A DNA stretch of 64,000 bases from Dactylosporangium vinaceum (GTDB taxonomy: Bacteria; Actinomycetota; Actinomycetes; Mycobacteriales; Micromonosporaceae). Of the stretch, positions 1-7,466 are shown piece after piece. The translations under genes and the position numbers were made by a program. The notes under the pieces were generated by a model. It did no database searches and was not told the DNA's origin. It worked only from the letters and a program-made list of their open reading frames with translations. Where the stretch lies: the NCBI RefSeq assembly GCF_019904175.1, contig NZ_CP061913.1, positions 5,890,001-5,954,000 on the forward strand, written 5' to 3'. Numbering within the stretch: position 1 is the first letter of the stretch; every line of letters starts with the position of its first letter.

Positions 1-523
1 CCACGTCGGGCGGCTGGACCATGCCGGGCCGGCAGCCGAGGCGGTAGAGCCCGGCCCGGGCCATCGCCGGGACCAGCCGCTTCGTCCACGCGAACCGGCG
101 CCGGGCGGACTTCGCGAAGTACAGCTCACACTGCTCGTCGGTCGGGTCGACAAGCACCAGGCCCTTGATCCGGCCCGGCTCAGCGGCCGCGGCGGCCCGG
201 GCCAGCGGGGCGCCCCAGCTGTGGCCGACAAGCACGTACGGGCCGTCGCCGAGGTCACGCAGCAGCGCGTCGAGGTCGGAGGCCATCCGGCCGAGGCAGC
301 GCGGCTCGGGATCGTCGTCGCTGCGGCCGGTGCCGGCCCGGTCGTAGACGACGGCCCGGGTGCGCTCGGCGACGAGCGGCTGGACGAGGCCCCACACGGA
401 GCGGGACAGGCCCATGCCGGAGACGAACACGACGGTGGTCTCACCGTCGCCGCCGGCCATGTAGTGCAGCCGCCGGCCGTCGCCGGTCCCGGCCCAGCCG
501 CTGACCCCGTACGAGTGCTCCAC
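1..523 (-). CDS. alpha/beta hydrolase, C-terminal part cut by window edge
   Basis: The first 174 or so residues of an alpha/beta-fold hydrolase are present; the gene runs off position 1. A GTG start at 523 is chosen because GGAAGG lies about 8 bases upstream. Visible family features are an early beta strand with VVFVSGMG (oxyanion loop), YDRAGTG, and the nucleophile elbow GHSWGAPLA with Ser as presumed nucleophile near residue 100, followed by LVLVDP. The acid and His of the triad lie outside the window. Substrate cannot be told. It sits downstream of katG on the same strand but is separated by a strong hairpin, so it is probably its own unit. Confidence 0.8.
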   Translation of the reverse strand, partial: MEHSYGVSGWAGTGDGRRLHYMAGGDGETTVVFVSGMGLSRSVWGLVQPLVAERTRAVVYDRAGTGRSDDDPEPRCLGRMASDLDALLRDLGDGPYVLVGHSWGAPLARAAAAAEPGRIKGLVLVDPTDEQCELYFAKSARRRFAWTKRLVPAMARAGLYRLGCRPGMVQPPDV

Positions 524-565
524 GGCCCGCCCTTCCCTGTTCGGAAGGTCAGCCTAACCAACCCG

Positions 566-595
566 GTCCCCGGGCCGATGGACCGGCCCGGGGAC
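566..595 (-). terminator. hairpin terminator after katG
   Basis: An 11-bp perfect stem (GTCCCCGGGCC and its complement) with an 8-base loop lies 15 bases past the katG stop codon and before the hydrolase start. There is only a weak T-rich tail on the minus strand, as is common in GC-rich actinobacteria. Confidence 0.65.
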
Positions 596-609
596 TGGGA
601 TGAATATGC

Positions 610-2814
610 TCAGACCAGGTCGTACCGGTCGTTGTTCATGACCTTCGTCCACGCCTTCGCGAAGTCGCGCACGAGCCGGGCCTCGCCGTCGGACGCGGCG
701 TAGACCTCGGCGATCGCCCGCAGCTGCGAGTGCGAGCCGAACACCAGGTCGACGGCGGTCGCGGTCCACTTGACCGAGCCGTCGGCGGCCTTGCCCTCGT
801 ACACGTTCTCGTCCGACTGCGACACCGACCACTCCGTGCCCGCGCGCAGCAGGTTGACGAAGAAGTCGTTGGTGAGCGTGCCGGGCCGGTCGGTGAACAC
901 GCCGTGGGCCGAGCCGCCGTGGTTGATGTTCAGTGCCCGCAGGCCGCCGACCAGCACCGTCATCTCCGGTGCGGTGAGGTTGAGCAGGTACGACCGGTCG
1001 ACGAGCAGCACCTCGGGCGGCAGCTTGTCGCCGGAGCGGCTCCAGTTGCGGAAGCCGTCCGCGCGCGGTTCCAGGAACCGGAACGAGTCGACGTCCGTCT
1101 GCTCCTGGGTGGCGTCGGTGCGGCCCGGCGCGAACTCGACGGTGATCTCGTGGCCGGCCGCCTTCGCCGCCTGCTCGACGGCCGCGGTGCCGCCGAGCAC
1201 GATGAGGTCGGCGAGCGAGACCGTCCGGCCCTCGGCGTTGAAGTCCTTCTGGATCTGCTCGAGGACCGGCAGTACCACCGCCAGATTCGCCGGCTCGTTG
1301 ACCTCCCAGTCCTTCTGCGGCGCGAGGCGCAGGCGGGCACCGTTGGCCCCGCCGCGCTTGTCGGTGCCGCGGTAGCTGGACGCCGCCGCCCACGCGGTCG
1401 CGATGAGCTGGGTGGTGCTCAGGCCGGAGTCGAGCAGCTTGGCCTTGAGCGCGGCCACGTCCGACTCGTTGATCAGCTCGCCCTCGGCGGCCGGGACCGG
1501 GTCCTGCCAGAGCTGCTGCTCGGGGATCCAGGGCCCGCGGTAGCGCGAGACGGGGCCCATGTCGCGGTGGAGCAGCTTGAACCAGGCCTTCGCGAACGCG
1601 ACCTCGAGCTCCTCCGGGTGCTCGTGGAACCGCTTGGTGATCGGCCCGTAGATCGGGTCGAACCGCAGCGCCAGGTCCGACGTCAGCATCACCGGCGCGT
1701 GGCGCTTGCCCGGGTCGTGCGCGTCCGGGACGGTGTCGGCGCCGGCGTTGTCCTTGGGCTTCCACTGCTTGGCGCCGGCCGGGCTGGTGGTGAGCTCCCA
1801 GTCGTACCCGTAGAGGTTGTCCAGGAACCCGTTGTCCCACGTGGTCGGGGAGTTGGTCCAGGCACCCTCGAGGCCGGAGGTGATCGTGTCGGCGCCCTTG
1901 CCGGTGCCGGCCCGGTTCTTCCAGCCGAGGCCGAGCTGCTCGATCGGCGCGCCCTCGGGCTCCGGCCCGAGGTGCTCGGCCGAGTGCGCCCCGTGGGCCT
2001 TGCCGACGGTGTGCCCGCCGATGATCAGCGCGGCGGTCTCCTCGTCGTTCATCGCCATGCGGCCGAACGTGTCACGGATGTCCCGCGCGGACTTGAGGGC
2101 GTCCGGCACGCCGGCCGGCCCCTCCGGGTTCACGTAGATCAGGCCCATCTGCACCGCACCGAGCGGCTCGGCCAGGTCCCGCTCATCGCTGTAGCGCTCG
2201 TCGCCGAGCCAGGTGTCCTCCGGACCCCAGAAGATCTCCTCCGGCTCCCAGATGTCCGGCCGGCCGAACGCGAAGCCGAAGGTCTTGAAGCCCATCGACT
2301 CGTACGCGACGTTGCCCGCGAACACCAGCAGGTCGGCCCAGGACAGCTTCTGGCCGTACTTCTCCTTGATCGGCCACAGCAGACGGCGGGCCTTGTCCAG
2401 GCTCGCGTTGTCGGGCCAGCTGTTGAGCGGCGCGAACCGCTGCGCCCCGCTGCCACCGCCACCGCGCCCGTCGTAGGTGCGGTAGGTGCCGGCCGCGTGC
2501 CAGCTCATGCGGACGAACAGCGGCCCGTAGTGCCCGTAGTCGGCGGGCCACCACTCCTGCGAGTCGGTCATCAGTGCCATGAGGTCGCTGCGCAGCGCCT
2601 CGACGTCGAGCTCCTTGACGGCTTCGCCGTAGTTGAAGTCCTCGCCCACCGGGTTGGACCGGGGCGAGTGCCGGTGCAGTACCGAAAGATCCAGCTGGTT
2701 GGGCCACCAGTCCCGGTTCGTGTGCGGCCGCTGGTTGGGCTTCGCGGTCGGCGCGGGGATGGCGGGGTTTTCGCTCTCGCTGGTGCTCTCGGTCGCGTCC
2801 TTGTGGTCAGACAC
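610..2814 (-). CDS. katG: catalase-peroxidase KatG
   Basis: Haem enzyme that removes hydrogen peroxide (catalase) and oxidises donors (peroxidase) in the cytoplasm. The 734-residue product matches the usual family length of about 740. The distal haem-pocket motif VRMSWHAAGTY gives Arg102, Trp105 and His106; the proximal His motif GGHTVGKAHG follows about 160 residues later; the Tyr of the Met-Tyr-Trp adduct is in MGLIYVNPEGP. A second, non-haem peroxidase-like half follows, as normal. The GTG start at 2814 is preferred over an ATG at 2838 because GAAGAAGGA lies at the proper distance from it, while the ATG has GGAG directly abutting. No FurA-type regulator gene is adjacent, unlike many actinobacterial katG loci. 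Confidence 0.97.
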   Translation of the reverse strand: MSDHKDATESTSESENPAIPAPTAKPNQRPHTNRDWWPNQLDLSVLHRHSPRSNPVGEDFNYGEAVKELDVEALRSDLMALMTDSQEWWPADYGHYGPLFVRMSWHAAGTYRTYDGRGGGGSGAQRFAPLNSWPDNASLDKARRLLWPIKEKYGQKLSWADLLVFAGNVAYESMGFKTFGFAFGRPDIWEPEEIFWGPEDTWLGDERYSDERDLAEPLGAVQMGLIYVNPEGPAGVPDALKSARDIRDTFGRMAMNDEETAALIIGGHTVGKAHGAHSAEHLGPEPEGAPIEQLGLGWKNRAGTGKGADTITSGLEGAWTNSPTTWDNGFLDNLYGYDWELTTSPAGAKQWKPKDNAGADTVPDAHDPGKRHAPVMLTSDLALRFDPIYGPITKRFHEHPEELEVAFAKAWFKLLHRDMGPVSRYRGPWIPEQQLWQDPVPAAEGELINESDVAALKAKLLDSGLSTTQLIATAWAAASSYRGTDKRGGANGARLRLAPQKDWEVNEPANLAVVLPVLEQIQKDFNAEGRTVSLADLIVLGGTAAVEQAAKAAGHEITVEFAPGRTDATQEQTDVDSFRFLEPRADGFRNWSRSGDKLPPEVLLVDRSYLLNLTAPEMTVLVGGLRALNINHGGSAHGVFTDRPGTLTNDFFVNLLRAGTEWSVSQSDENVYEGKAADGSVKWTATAVDLVFGSHSQLRAIAEVYAASDGEARLVRDFAKAWTKVMNNDRYDLV

Positions 2815-3101
2815 GCGTCGTCCTTCTTCCTGATTCATCTCCGGTCGCCCCCGAGTCTTGTACCTTTTCTGGAACAGATCAAGTCTGACGCGCGATTGGT
2901 CGCACTGCGTCACCCTCCACGCGGCCCTCACGCCACCCTGTTTATAGCGTGCTGTCCCGACTGTCGGCATTGCCGGGCCCGTCGCGGCGGCGGTCGTCTC
3001 CCGAGCGCGACGACCCGGTGCACTCCGCCTCCGCGCAGCCTGAACGGGGGCAGCCATGCCACCAGTGGATCAAACCGTAGGCCCACCCACGCGCGAGTTG
3101 C

Positions 3102-3241
3102 TCAACTCCGCCCGGGTGATGCGAGGAGCGCCCGCAACGCACGGCGGGTGGCGGCGAGATCGATTTCGCGGCCGGCCAGCCCGCCGAGCAGCGCGGAGAG
3201 GTCCCATGAGGCGAGGTGGCCATAGCGGGCGCCGAAGGTAG
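3102..3241 (-). pseudogene. possible gene remnant between katG and the LigD-like gene
   Basis: The 2815-3305 interval has no intact gene. Within it a minus-strand frame ending at a TGA at 3102-3104 reads like real protein: GARYGHLASWDLSALLGGL, then a Leu/Arg-rich helix ALRALLASPGRS. No start codon with a ribosome site is visible and the frame upstream soon degenerates, so this looks like the C-terminal end of a decayed gene of unknown family. The 2815-2900 part, relatively AT-rich for this genome, probably holds the katG promoter, but no convincing -35/-10 pair could be fixed. Confidence 0.3.
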
Positions 3242-3305
3242 TAGCGCTCCGCCTACTTGCCGGCAAGGTCCGCGGGGCCGGCGCGGCCGCCGGTGAATGC
3301 GGTCG

Positions 3306-3689
3306 CTAGTCCTTCATCAGGTGCAGGAGCCAGTCCGAGCCGGTCTTGATCAGTGCGTACGTCCGCGAAGTGCTCCGGCCGTGGAGGGTGAAGACCAGGC
3401 GCCTGTCGTTGCGGTCGACCTCGTGCCACCAGCCGCTGTCGGCTATCGACTTGTCGGCGTCGGTGTAGGTCAGGTGGTCGAGGGCGTGGTCCGGGACCGC
3501 GACGGCCAGGCGGTTGTGTTTCGGGTCGTCCGGCAGGCCGCGGGGCACCGCCCAGGAGCGCAGGGCGCCGTGCTCCTCCAGGCGCAGGTCGAAGTGGTGG
3601 CGCGGCTTGTGGTGCTCGTGCAGCACGAACGTCGCCCGGCCCTGGTCGTCCACGGCTCCCAGTCTGCCCCATGCGCCGGGCGGCGGCAC
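3306..3689 (-). CDS. stand-alone LigD 3'-phosphoesterase-like domain protein
   Basis: About 115-127 residues. The core FVLHEHHKPRHHFDLRLEEHG, then LRSWAVPRGLPDDPKHNRLAV, is the signature of the phosphoesterase (DNA polymerase ligase N-terminal) domain found at the N-terminus of the NHEJ ligase LigD, including the metal-binding His and Asp residues. That domain trims 3' ends of DNA. No ligase or polymerase domain follows, and the second half (DSGWWHEVDRNDRRLVFTLHG) is shorter than in LigD. The start is uncertain: GTG at 3689 or GTG at 3653, neither with a good ribosome site. Transcribed divergently from the nitroreductase gene. Confidence 0.8.
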   Translation of the reverse strand: MPPPGAWGRLGAVDDQGRATFVLHEHHKPRHHFDLRLEEHGALRSWAVPRGLPDDPKHNRLAVAVPDHALDHLTYTDADKSIADSGWWHEVDRNDRRLVFTLHGRSTSRTYALIKTGSDWLLHLMKD

Positions 3690-3744
3690 GGGTTCGGGTG
3701 CCCGGCGATCGACAGTGGGCTGTGGATAGTGATCTGATGGGTGG

Positions 3745-4149
3745 GTGAGTGACTGGAACACACAGATCATCGAGGAGTTTCGCGCCAACGGGGGCAAGGT
3801 CGGCGGGCGGTTCGCCGGAGGGACCCTGCTGCTCATCCACCACCGCGGCGCCCGGACCGGGGTCGAGCGGGTCAATCCCGTGGCCTACCTGCCCGACGGG
3901 GAGCGGATGGTGATCGTCGCCTCGGCGGCGGGGGCCGACAAGAACCCCGACTGGTACCACAACCTCAAGGCCAACCCGGACACCTCCGCCGAGGTCGGCA
4001 CCGAGACGCTCGACGTGCGGGCCGAGGAGATCCTCGGGGACGACTACGCGTCAACCTGGGAGCGGCTCGTCGCCGTGATGCCCGGGTTCGCCGAGTACCA
4101 GACCAAGACCAGCCGCCGTATCCCGCTCATCGCCCTGACCCGCCGCTGA
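3745..4149 (+). CDS. F420-dependent nitroreductase (Ddn) family protein
   Basis: 134 residues, typical of the deazaflavin-dependent nitroreductase family (Ddn-like), which use reduced F420 to reduce quinones or nitro compounds. Family features seen: LLLIHHRGARTGVERVNPVAYLPDG, the cofactor-edge ADKNPDWYHNLKANP, and a C-terminal half with the PGFAEYQTKTSRRIPLIAL ending. Start is GTG at 3745 after a weak GATGGGTGG. Natural substrate unknown. It is followed by a clear terminator, so it is likely monocistronic. Confidence 0.9.
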   Translation: MSDWNTQIIEEFRANGGKVGGRFAGGTLLLIHHRGARTGVERVNPVAYLPDGERMVIVASAAGADKNPDWYHNLKANPDTSAEVGTETLDVRAEEILGDDYASTWERLVAVMPGFAEYQTKTSRRIPLIALTRR

Positions 4150-4158
4150 ACCACCCGG

Positions 4159-4198
4159 AGCGCGCCGGCCGTCCCTGGACTGTGCCGGCGCGCTTCTT
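4159..4198 (+). terminator. rho-independent terminator after the nitroreductase gene
   Basis: Perfect 11-bp stem AGCGCGCCGGC / GCCGGCGCGCT with a 14-base loop, followed by TCTTCG, starting 10 bases after the stop codon. Confidence 0.8.
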
Positions 4199-4350
4199 CG
4201 TGCCCGGGGGGCCGTGGCGGGCCGGTCCGGGGCGGCGGGGCCGGGCAGGGACAGCAGCCAGTAGCGCAGCGGGGTCGACATGCGGGCGATCGTCGCAGGG
4301 CGGTGTTGGATCTGCGTAAAAGCCGTGGGGAAAAATTTTACAAAACCCTC

Positions 4351-4379
4351 TTGATGTCGATGACCGTGATTGTTAGCTT
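4351..4379 (+). promoter_or_regulatory. promoter of the GH92 mannosidase gene
   Basis: TTGATG at 4351-4356, a 17-base spacer and TAGCTT at 4374-4379 form a good sigma-A/HrdB-type promoter; the -10 hexamer is identical to that of the PL11 gene at 63.3 kb. A markedly AT-rich block (4313-4345) lies just upstream. The resulting leader would be about 90 bases, ending in AGGAGG nine bases before the start codon. Confidence 0.6.
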
Positions 4380-4475
4380 TCCTTAGGGATCGACATAGGT
4401 CGCTGACCGGATCCAGCCGCTCCCGCCTTTGAGCGCGCGCGTCCGCGTAAGTCCCCCCACAGGAGGCGTATCCAC

Positions 4476-7307
4476 GTGCGTCCACGTCCACTTCAGCGTG
4501 CCCTGACGTCCGCGGCGGTGCTCGCCGCTGTCGTCGGGGCCGTGCAGCTCAGTGCGGTACCACCGGGGTATGCGGCAGTCGCCGACCCCGCCGGGGCCGT
4601 CGACACGCTCATCGGGTCCGCCAACTCCGGTGAGACGTTCCCCGGGGCGGACACCCCGTACGGCATGGTCCAGTGGAGCCCGGAGAACACCCGCGGCGAC
4701 CAGACCCGCACGCCCCAGCCGGGCGGCTACGACTACAACGTCACCCGCATCCGGGGCTTCAGCCTCACCCACATGTCGGGGACCGGCTGTGCCGGCGGCT
4801 CCGGCGACGTGCCGTTCCTGCCGTACCCGGGCCCGGTGAACTCCTCGCCGTCGGCGGACAGCACCGACGGTACCTACGCGAGCAGTTTCCAGCACGCGAA
4901 CGAGACGGGCACTGCGGGGTACTATCGCGTCGGTCTGGACTCGGGCGTCGACGTCGAGCTGTCGGCGACCGCGCGCACCGGTGCCGGCCGGTTCACCTAC
5001 CCGGCCGGGAAGACCGCCTCACTGCTGGTGCGCACCTCCAACTCCGAGGTCGGCAGCAGCGCGGCGACGACCACAGTGGACACCGCCAACCGGGCCGTCA
5101 GCGGGTCGGTCACGAGCGGCAACTTCTGCGGATACATCAACACCGAGGACCGGCGCAGCTACTACACGCTGTACTTCTACGCCGCGTTCGACAAGCCGTT
5201 CGCCGGCACCGGCACCTGGACCGACGGCACCCTCGCGGCCGGCTCCACCAGCTCCAGCGGCGGCACGACGTACGGCACCGCCGGCTGGCCGCCCGCCGGG
5301 AAGGGCTCCGGCGCCTACGTCAGCTTCGACACCAGCTCGGGGCAGTCTGTCGGCATGCGGGTCGGCATTTCCTACGTCAGCGCGGCCAACGCCAAGGCCA
5401 ACCTCGACGCCGAGAACCCGGCCGGGACGTCGTTCGACACCGTACGGACGCGGGCCCACGACGCCTGGAACGCCGAGCTCGGCCGGGTCGCGATCACCGG
5501 CGGCACGAGCGCGCAGCAGCGCACGTTCTACACGGCGCTGTACCACTCCCTGCTGCACCCCAACGTCTTCAGCGACGTCAACGGCCAGTACCGCGGCATG
5601 GACCAGGCCGTGCACACCGTCTCCGGCGCGCAGAAGGCGCAGTACGCGAACTTCTCCGGCTGGGACGTGTACCGCGACCAGCTCCAGCTCGTCACCCTGC
5701 TGCGCCCGGACGTCGGCGCCGACATCGCGCAGTCGCTGTACAACCAGGCGAACCAGAACGGCGGGGTCTGGGACCGCTGGACGCACAACCAGGGCGGCAC
5801 CCACGTCATGACCGGCGACCCGGCGCACGCGGCGGTGCCGAGCATCTACGCGTTCGGCGGCACCACGTTCGACGCGGCCGGCGCGCTCAGCTCGATGGTC
5901 CACGCGGCCACGACCGTCACCGCGGCCGACCTGAGCCGGACCGGCTGGAACGTCATGGTCGTGGGCGAGCGGCCGTCCCTGGACAAGTACCTCTCCATCG
6001 GCTACGTCCCCTCGGACGGCAACGCCTGGGGCGGCGCGGGGGAGACCCTCGAGGACGTCTCGGCCGACTTCGGCATCAGCCAGCTCGCCGGGCGCCTCGG
6101 CGACACCGCCGACGCGTCGCAGTTCCTGGGCCGGGCCCAGAACTGGAAGAACGTCTTCAACCCCGGCACCGGCTACATCCAGGAGCGCAACGCCGCCGGG
6201 GCCTGGCAGTCGTTCGACCCGGCCAGTTCGAACGGGTTCGCCGAGGGCAGCAGCGCGCAGTACACCTGGATGGTCCCCTTCAACGTCAACGGCCTGTTCG
6301 CGAAGATGGGCGGCGGCTCCACCGCGGCCGCGCGGCTCGACACGTTCTTCCACAACAGCGACGGCAGCTGGGCGCTGTCCAAGGCCGGCGGCGCGAAGTC
6401 GGACCTGGCCAACGAGCCGTCCATCGGTACTCCCTGGCTCTACAACTTCGCCGGCCAGCCGTACAAGACCCAGCAGACGGTCCGCCAGGTCGTCAACACC
6501 CTGTGGTCCAACGGCCCCGGCGGCATCCCCGGCCAGGACGACCTCGGCGCGATGTCCGCGTGGTACGTCTTCGCCGCCATCGGCCTCTACCCCCTCGCCC
6601 CCGGCCGGGGTGAGCTCCTGCTGGGCAGCCCGCTGTTCAGCCAGGTGGTCATCAGCCGCGGCAACGGCGCCACCATCACCGTCAACGGCACGGGCGCGGC
6701 GACGAACTCGCCCTACATCCGCAGCGCCCGCGTCAACGGGGCCACGACCACGAAGTCGTGGCTGCCGGAGAGCATCCTGAGCGCCGGCGGCACCGTCGAT
6801 CTGACCCTCGGCTCGACGGCCGACACGACCTGGGGCAGCGGCGGCGCCGACCTCCCGCCGTCCTGGGACACCGCCCCACCGGCCTCGGCCGACCTGGCCC
6901 TCAACAAGCCGGCCACCGCCGACTCGTCGTGCAACAGCAACGAGAGCCCGGCCAAGGCGGTCAACGGCAGCGTCTCCGGCGGCACCGGCGACAAGTGGTG
7001 CTCGACGGGCAGCGCCAAGTGGTGGCGCGTCGACCTGGGCAGCACCGCCACGGTCCGGACGGTCACGATCCGCCACGCCGGCGCCGGCGGCGAGTCCACG
7101 TCGTGGAACACCCGCGACTACGACGTCCAGGCCTCGACCGACGGCACCACGTGGACGACAATTGCCCAGGCCCGCGGCAACACGGCGAGCGTGACCACGC
7201 ACACGGTCACCACCTCGGCGCGCTACCTGCGCCTGAACGTCATCACCGCCGAGCAGTCCGGGACCGGCGGCGCGGCCCGCATCTACGAGTTCGAGGCGTA
7301 CGGCTGA
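4476..7307 (+). CDS. secreted GH92 alpha-mannosidase with C-terminal F5/8-type carbohydrate-binding domain
   Basis: 943 residues. A Sec signal peptide (RxRP start, hydrophobic AAVLAAVVGAVQL, cleavage after GYAA) indicates export. The body is a glycoside hydrolase family 92 enzyme: opening VDTLIGSANSGETFPGADTPYGMVQ, the acidic GGAGETLEDVSADFG near residue 520 (general acid Glu expected here) and GQDDLGAMSAWYVF near 685, which carries the paired Asp residues of the base. GH92 enzymes are calcium-dependent exo-alpha-mannosidases. Residues about 800-943 are a discoidin/F5-8 type C (CBM32-like) domain (DLALNKPATADS to YLRLNVITAEQ). GTG start with AGGAGG. Likely scavenges fungal or yeast mannan or N-glycans; linkage specificity is not predictable from the sequence alone. 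Confidence 0.93.
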   Translation: MRPRPLQRALTSAAVLAAVVGAVQLSAVPPGYAAVADPAGAVDTLIGSANSGETFPGADTPYGMVQWSPENTRGDQTRTPQPGGYDYNVTRIRGFSLTHMSGTGCAGGSGDVPFLPYPGPVNSSPSADSTDGTYASSFQHANETGTAGYYRVGLDSGVDVELSATARTGAGRFTYPAGKTASLLVRTSNSEVGSSAATTTVDTANRAVSGSVTSGNFCGYINTEDRRSYYTLYFYAAFDKPFAGTGTWTDGTLAAGSTSSSGGTTYGTAGWPPAGKGSGAYVSFDTSSGQSVGMRVGISYVSAANAKANLDAENPAGTSFDTVRTRAHDAWNAELGRVAITGGTSAQQRTFYTALYHSLLHPNVFSDVNGQYRGMDQAVHTVSGAQKAQYANFSGWDVYRDQLQLVTLLRPDVGADIAQSLYNQANQNGGVWDRWTHNQGGTHVMTGDPAHAAVPSIYAFGGTTFDAAGALSSMVHAATTVTAADLSRTGWNVMVVGERPSLDKYLSIGYVPSDGNAWGGAGETLEDVSADFGISQLAGRLGDTADASQFLGRAQNWKNVFNPGTGYIQERNAAGAWQSFDPASSNGFAEGSSAQYTWMVPFNVNGLFAKMGGGSTAAARLDTFFHNSDGSWALSKAGGAKSDLANEPSIGTPWLYNFAGQPYKTQQTVRQVVNTLWSNGPGGIPGQDDLGAMSAWYVFAAIGLYPLAPGRGELLLGSPLFSQVVISRGNGATITVNGTGAATNSPYIRSARVNGATTTKSWLPESILSAGGTVDLTLGSTADTTWGSGGADLPPSWDTAPPASADLALNKPATADSSCNSNESPAKAVNGSVSGGTGDKWCSTGSAKWWRVDLGSTATVRTVTIRHAGAGGESTSWNTRDYDVQASTDGTTWTTIAQARGNTASVTTHTVTTSARYLRLNVITAEQSGTGGAARIYEFEAYG

Positions 7308-7319
7308 CCGCCCGGTAGC

Positions 7320-7349
7320 GCCGGTCCGCCGCACCGGCGGCGGACCGGC
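7320..7349 (+). terminator. hairpin terminator after the GH92 gene
   Basis: Perfect 13-bp stem GCCGGTCCGCCGC / GCGGCGGACCGGC with a 4-base loop beginning 13 bases after the stop. No U-tract follows. Confidence 0.7.
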
Positions 7350-7466
7350 TCCGCCCGACGGGGTGCGCACCCCGCCGCCACGAGCGGCTGCGCTTCGACC
7401 GCGCCGCCGGCACCTGGACCGCGACACGACTACAGCCCTGAGCGCCGCGGGTGGGATGATGGCCGC

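Noticed and set aside
4313..4345. GTAAAA...TTTTAC inverted repeat in the AT-rich block before the GH92 promoter
   Set aside because: Six-base arms separated by 14 bases are too weak to call an operator; noted only as AT-rich upstream DNA.
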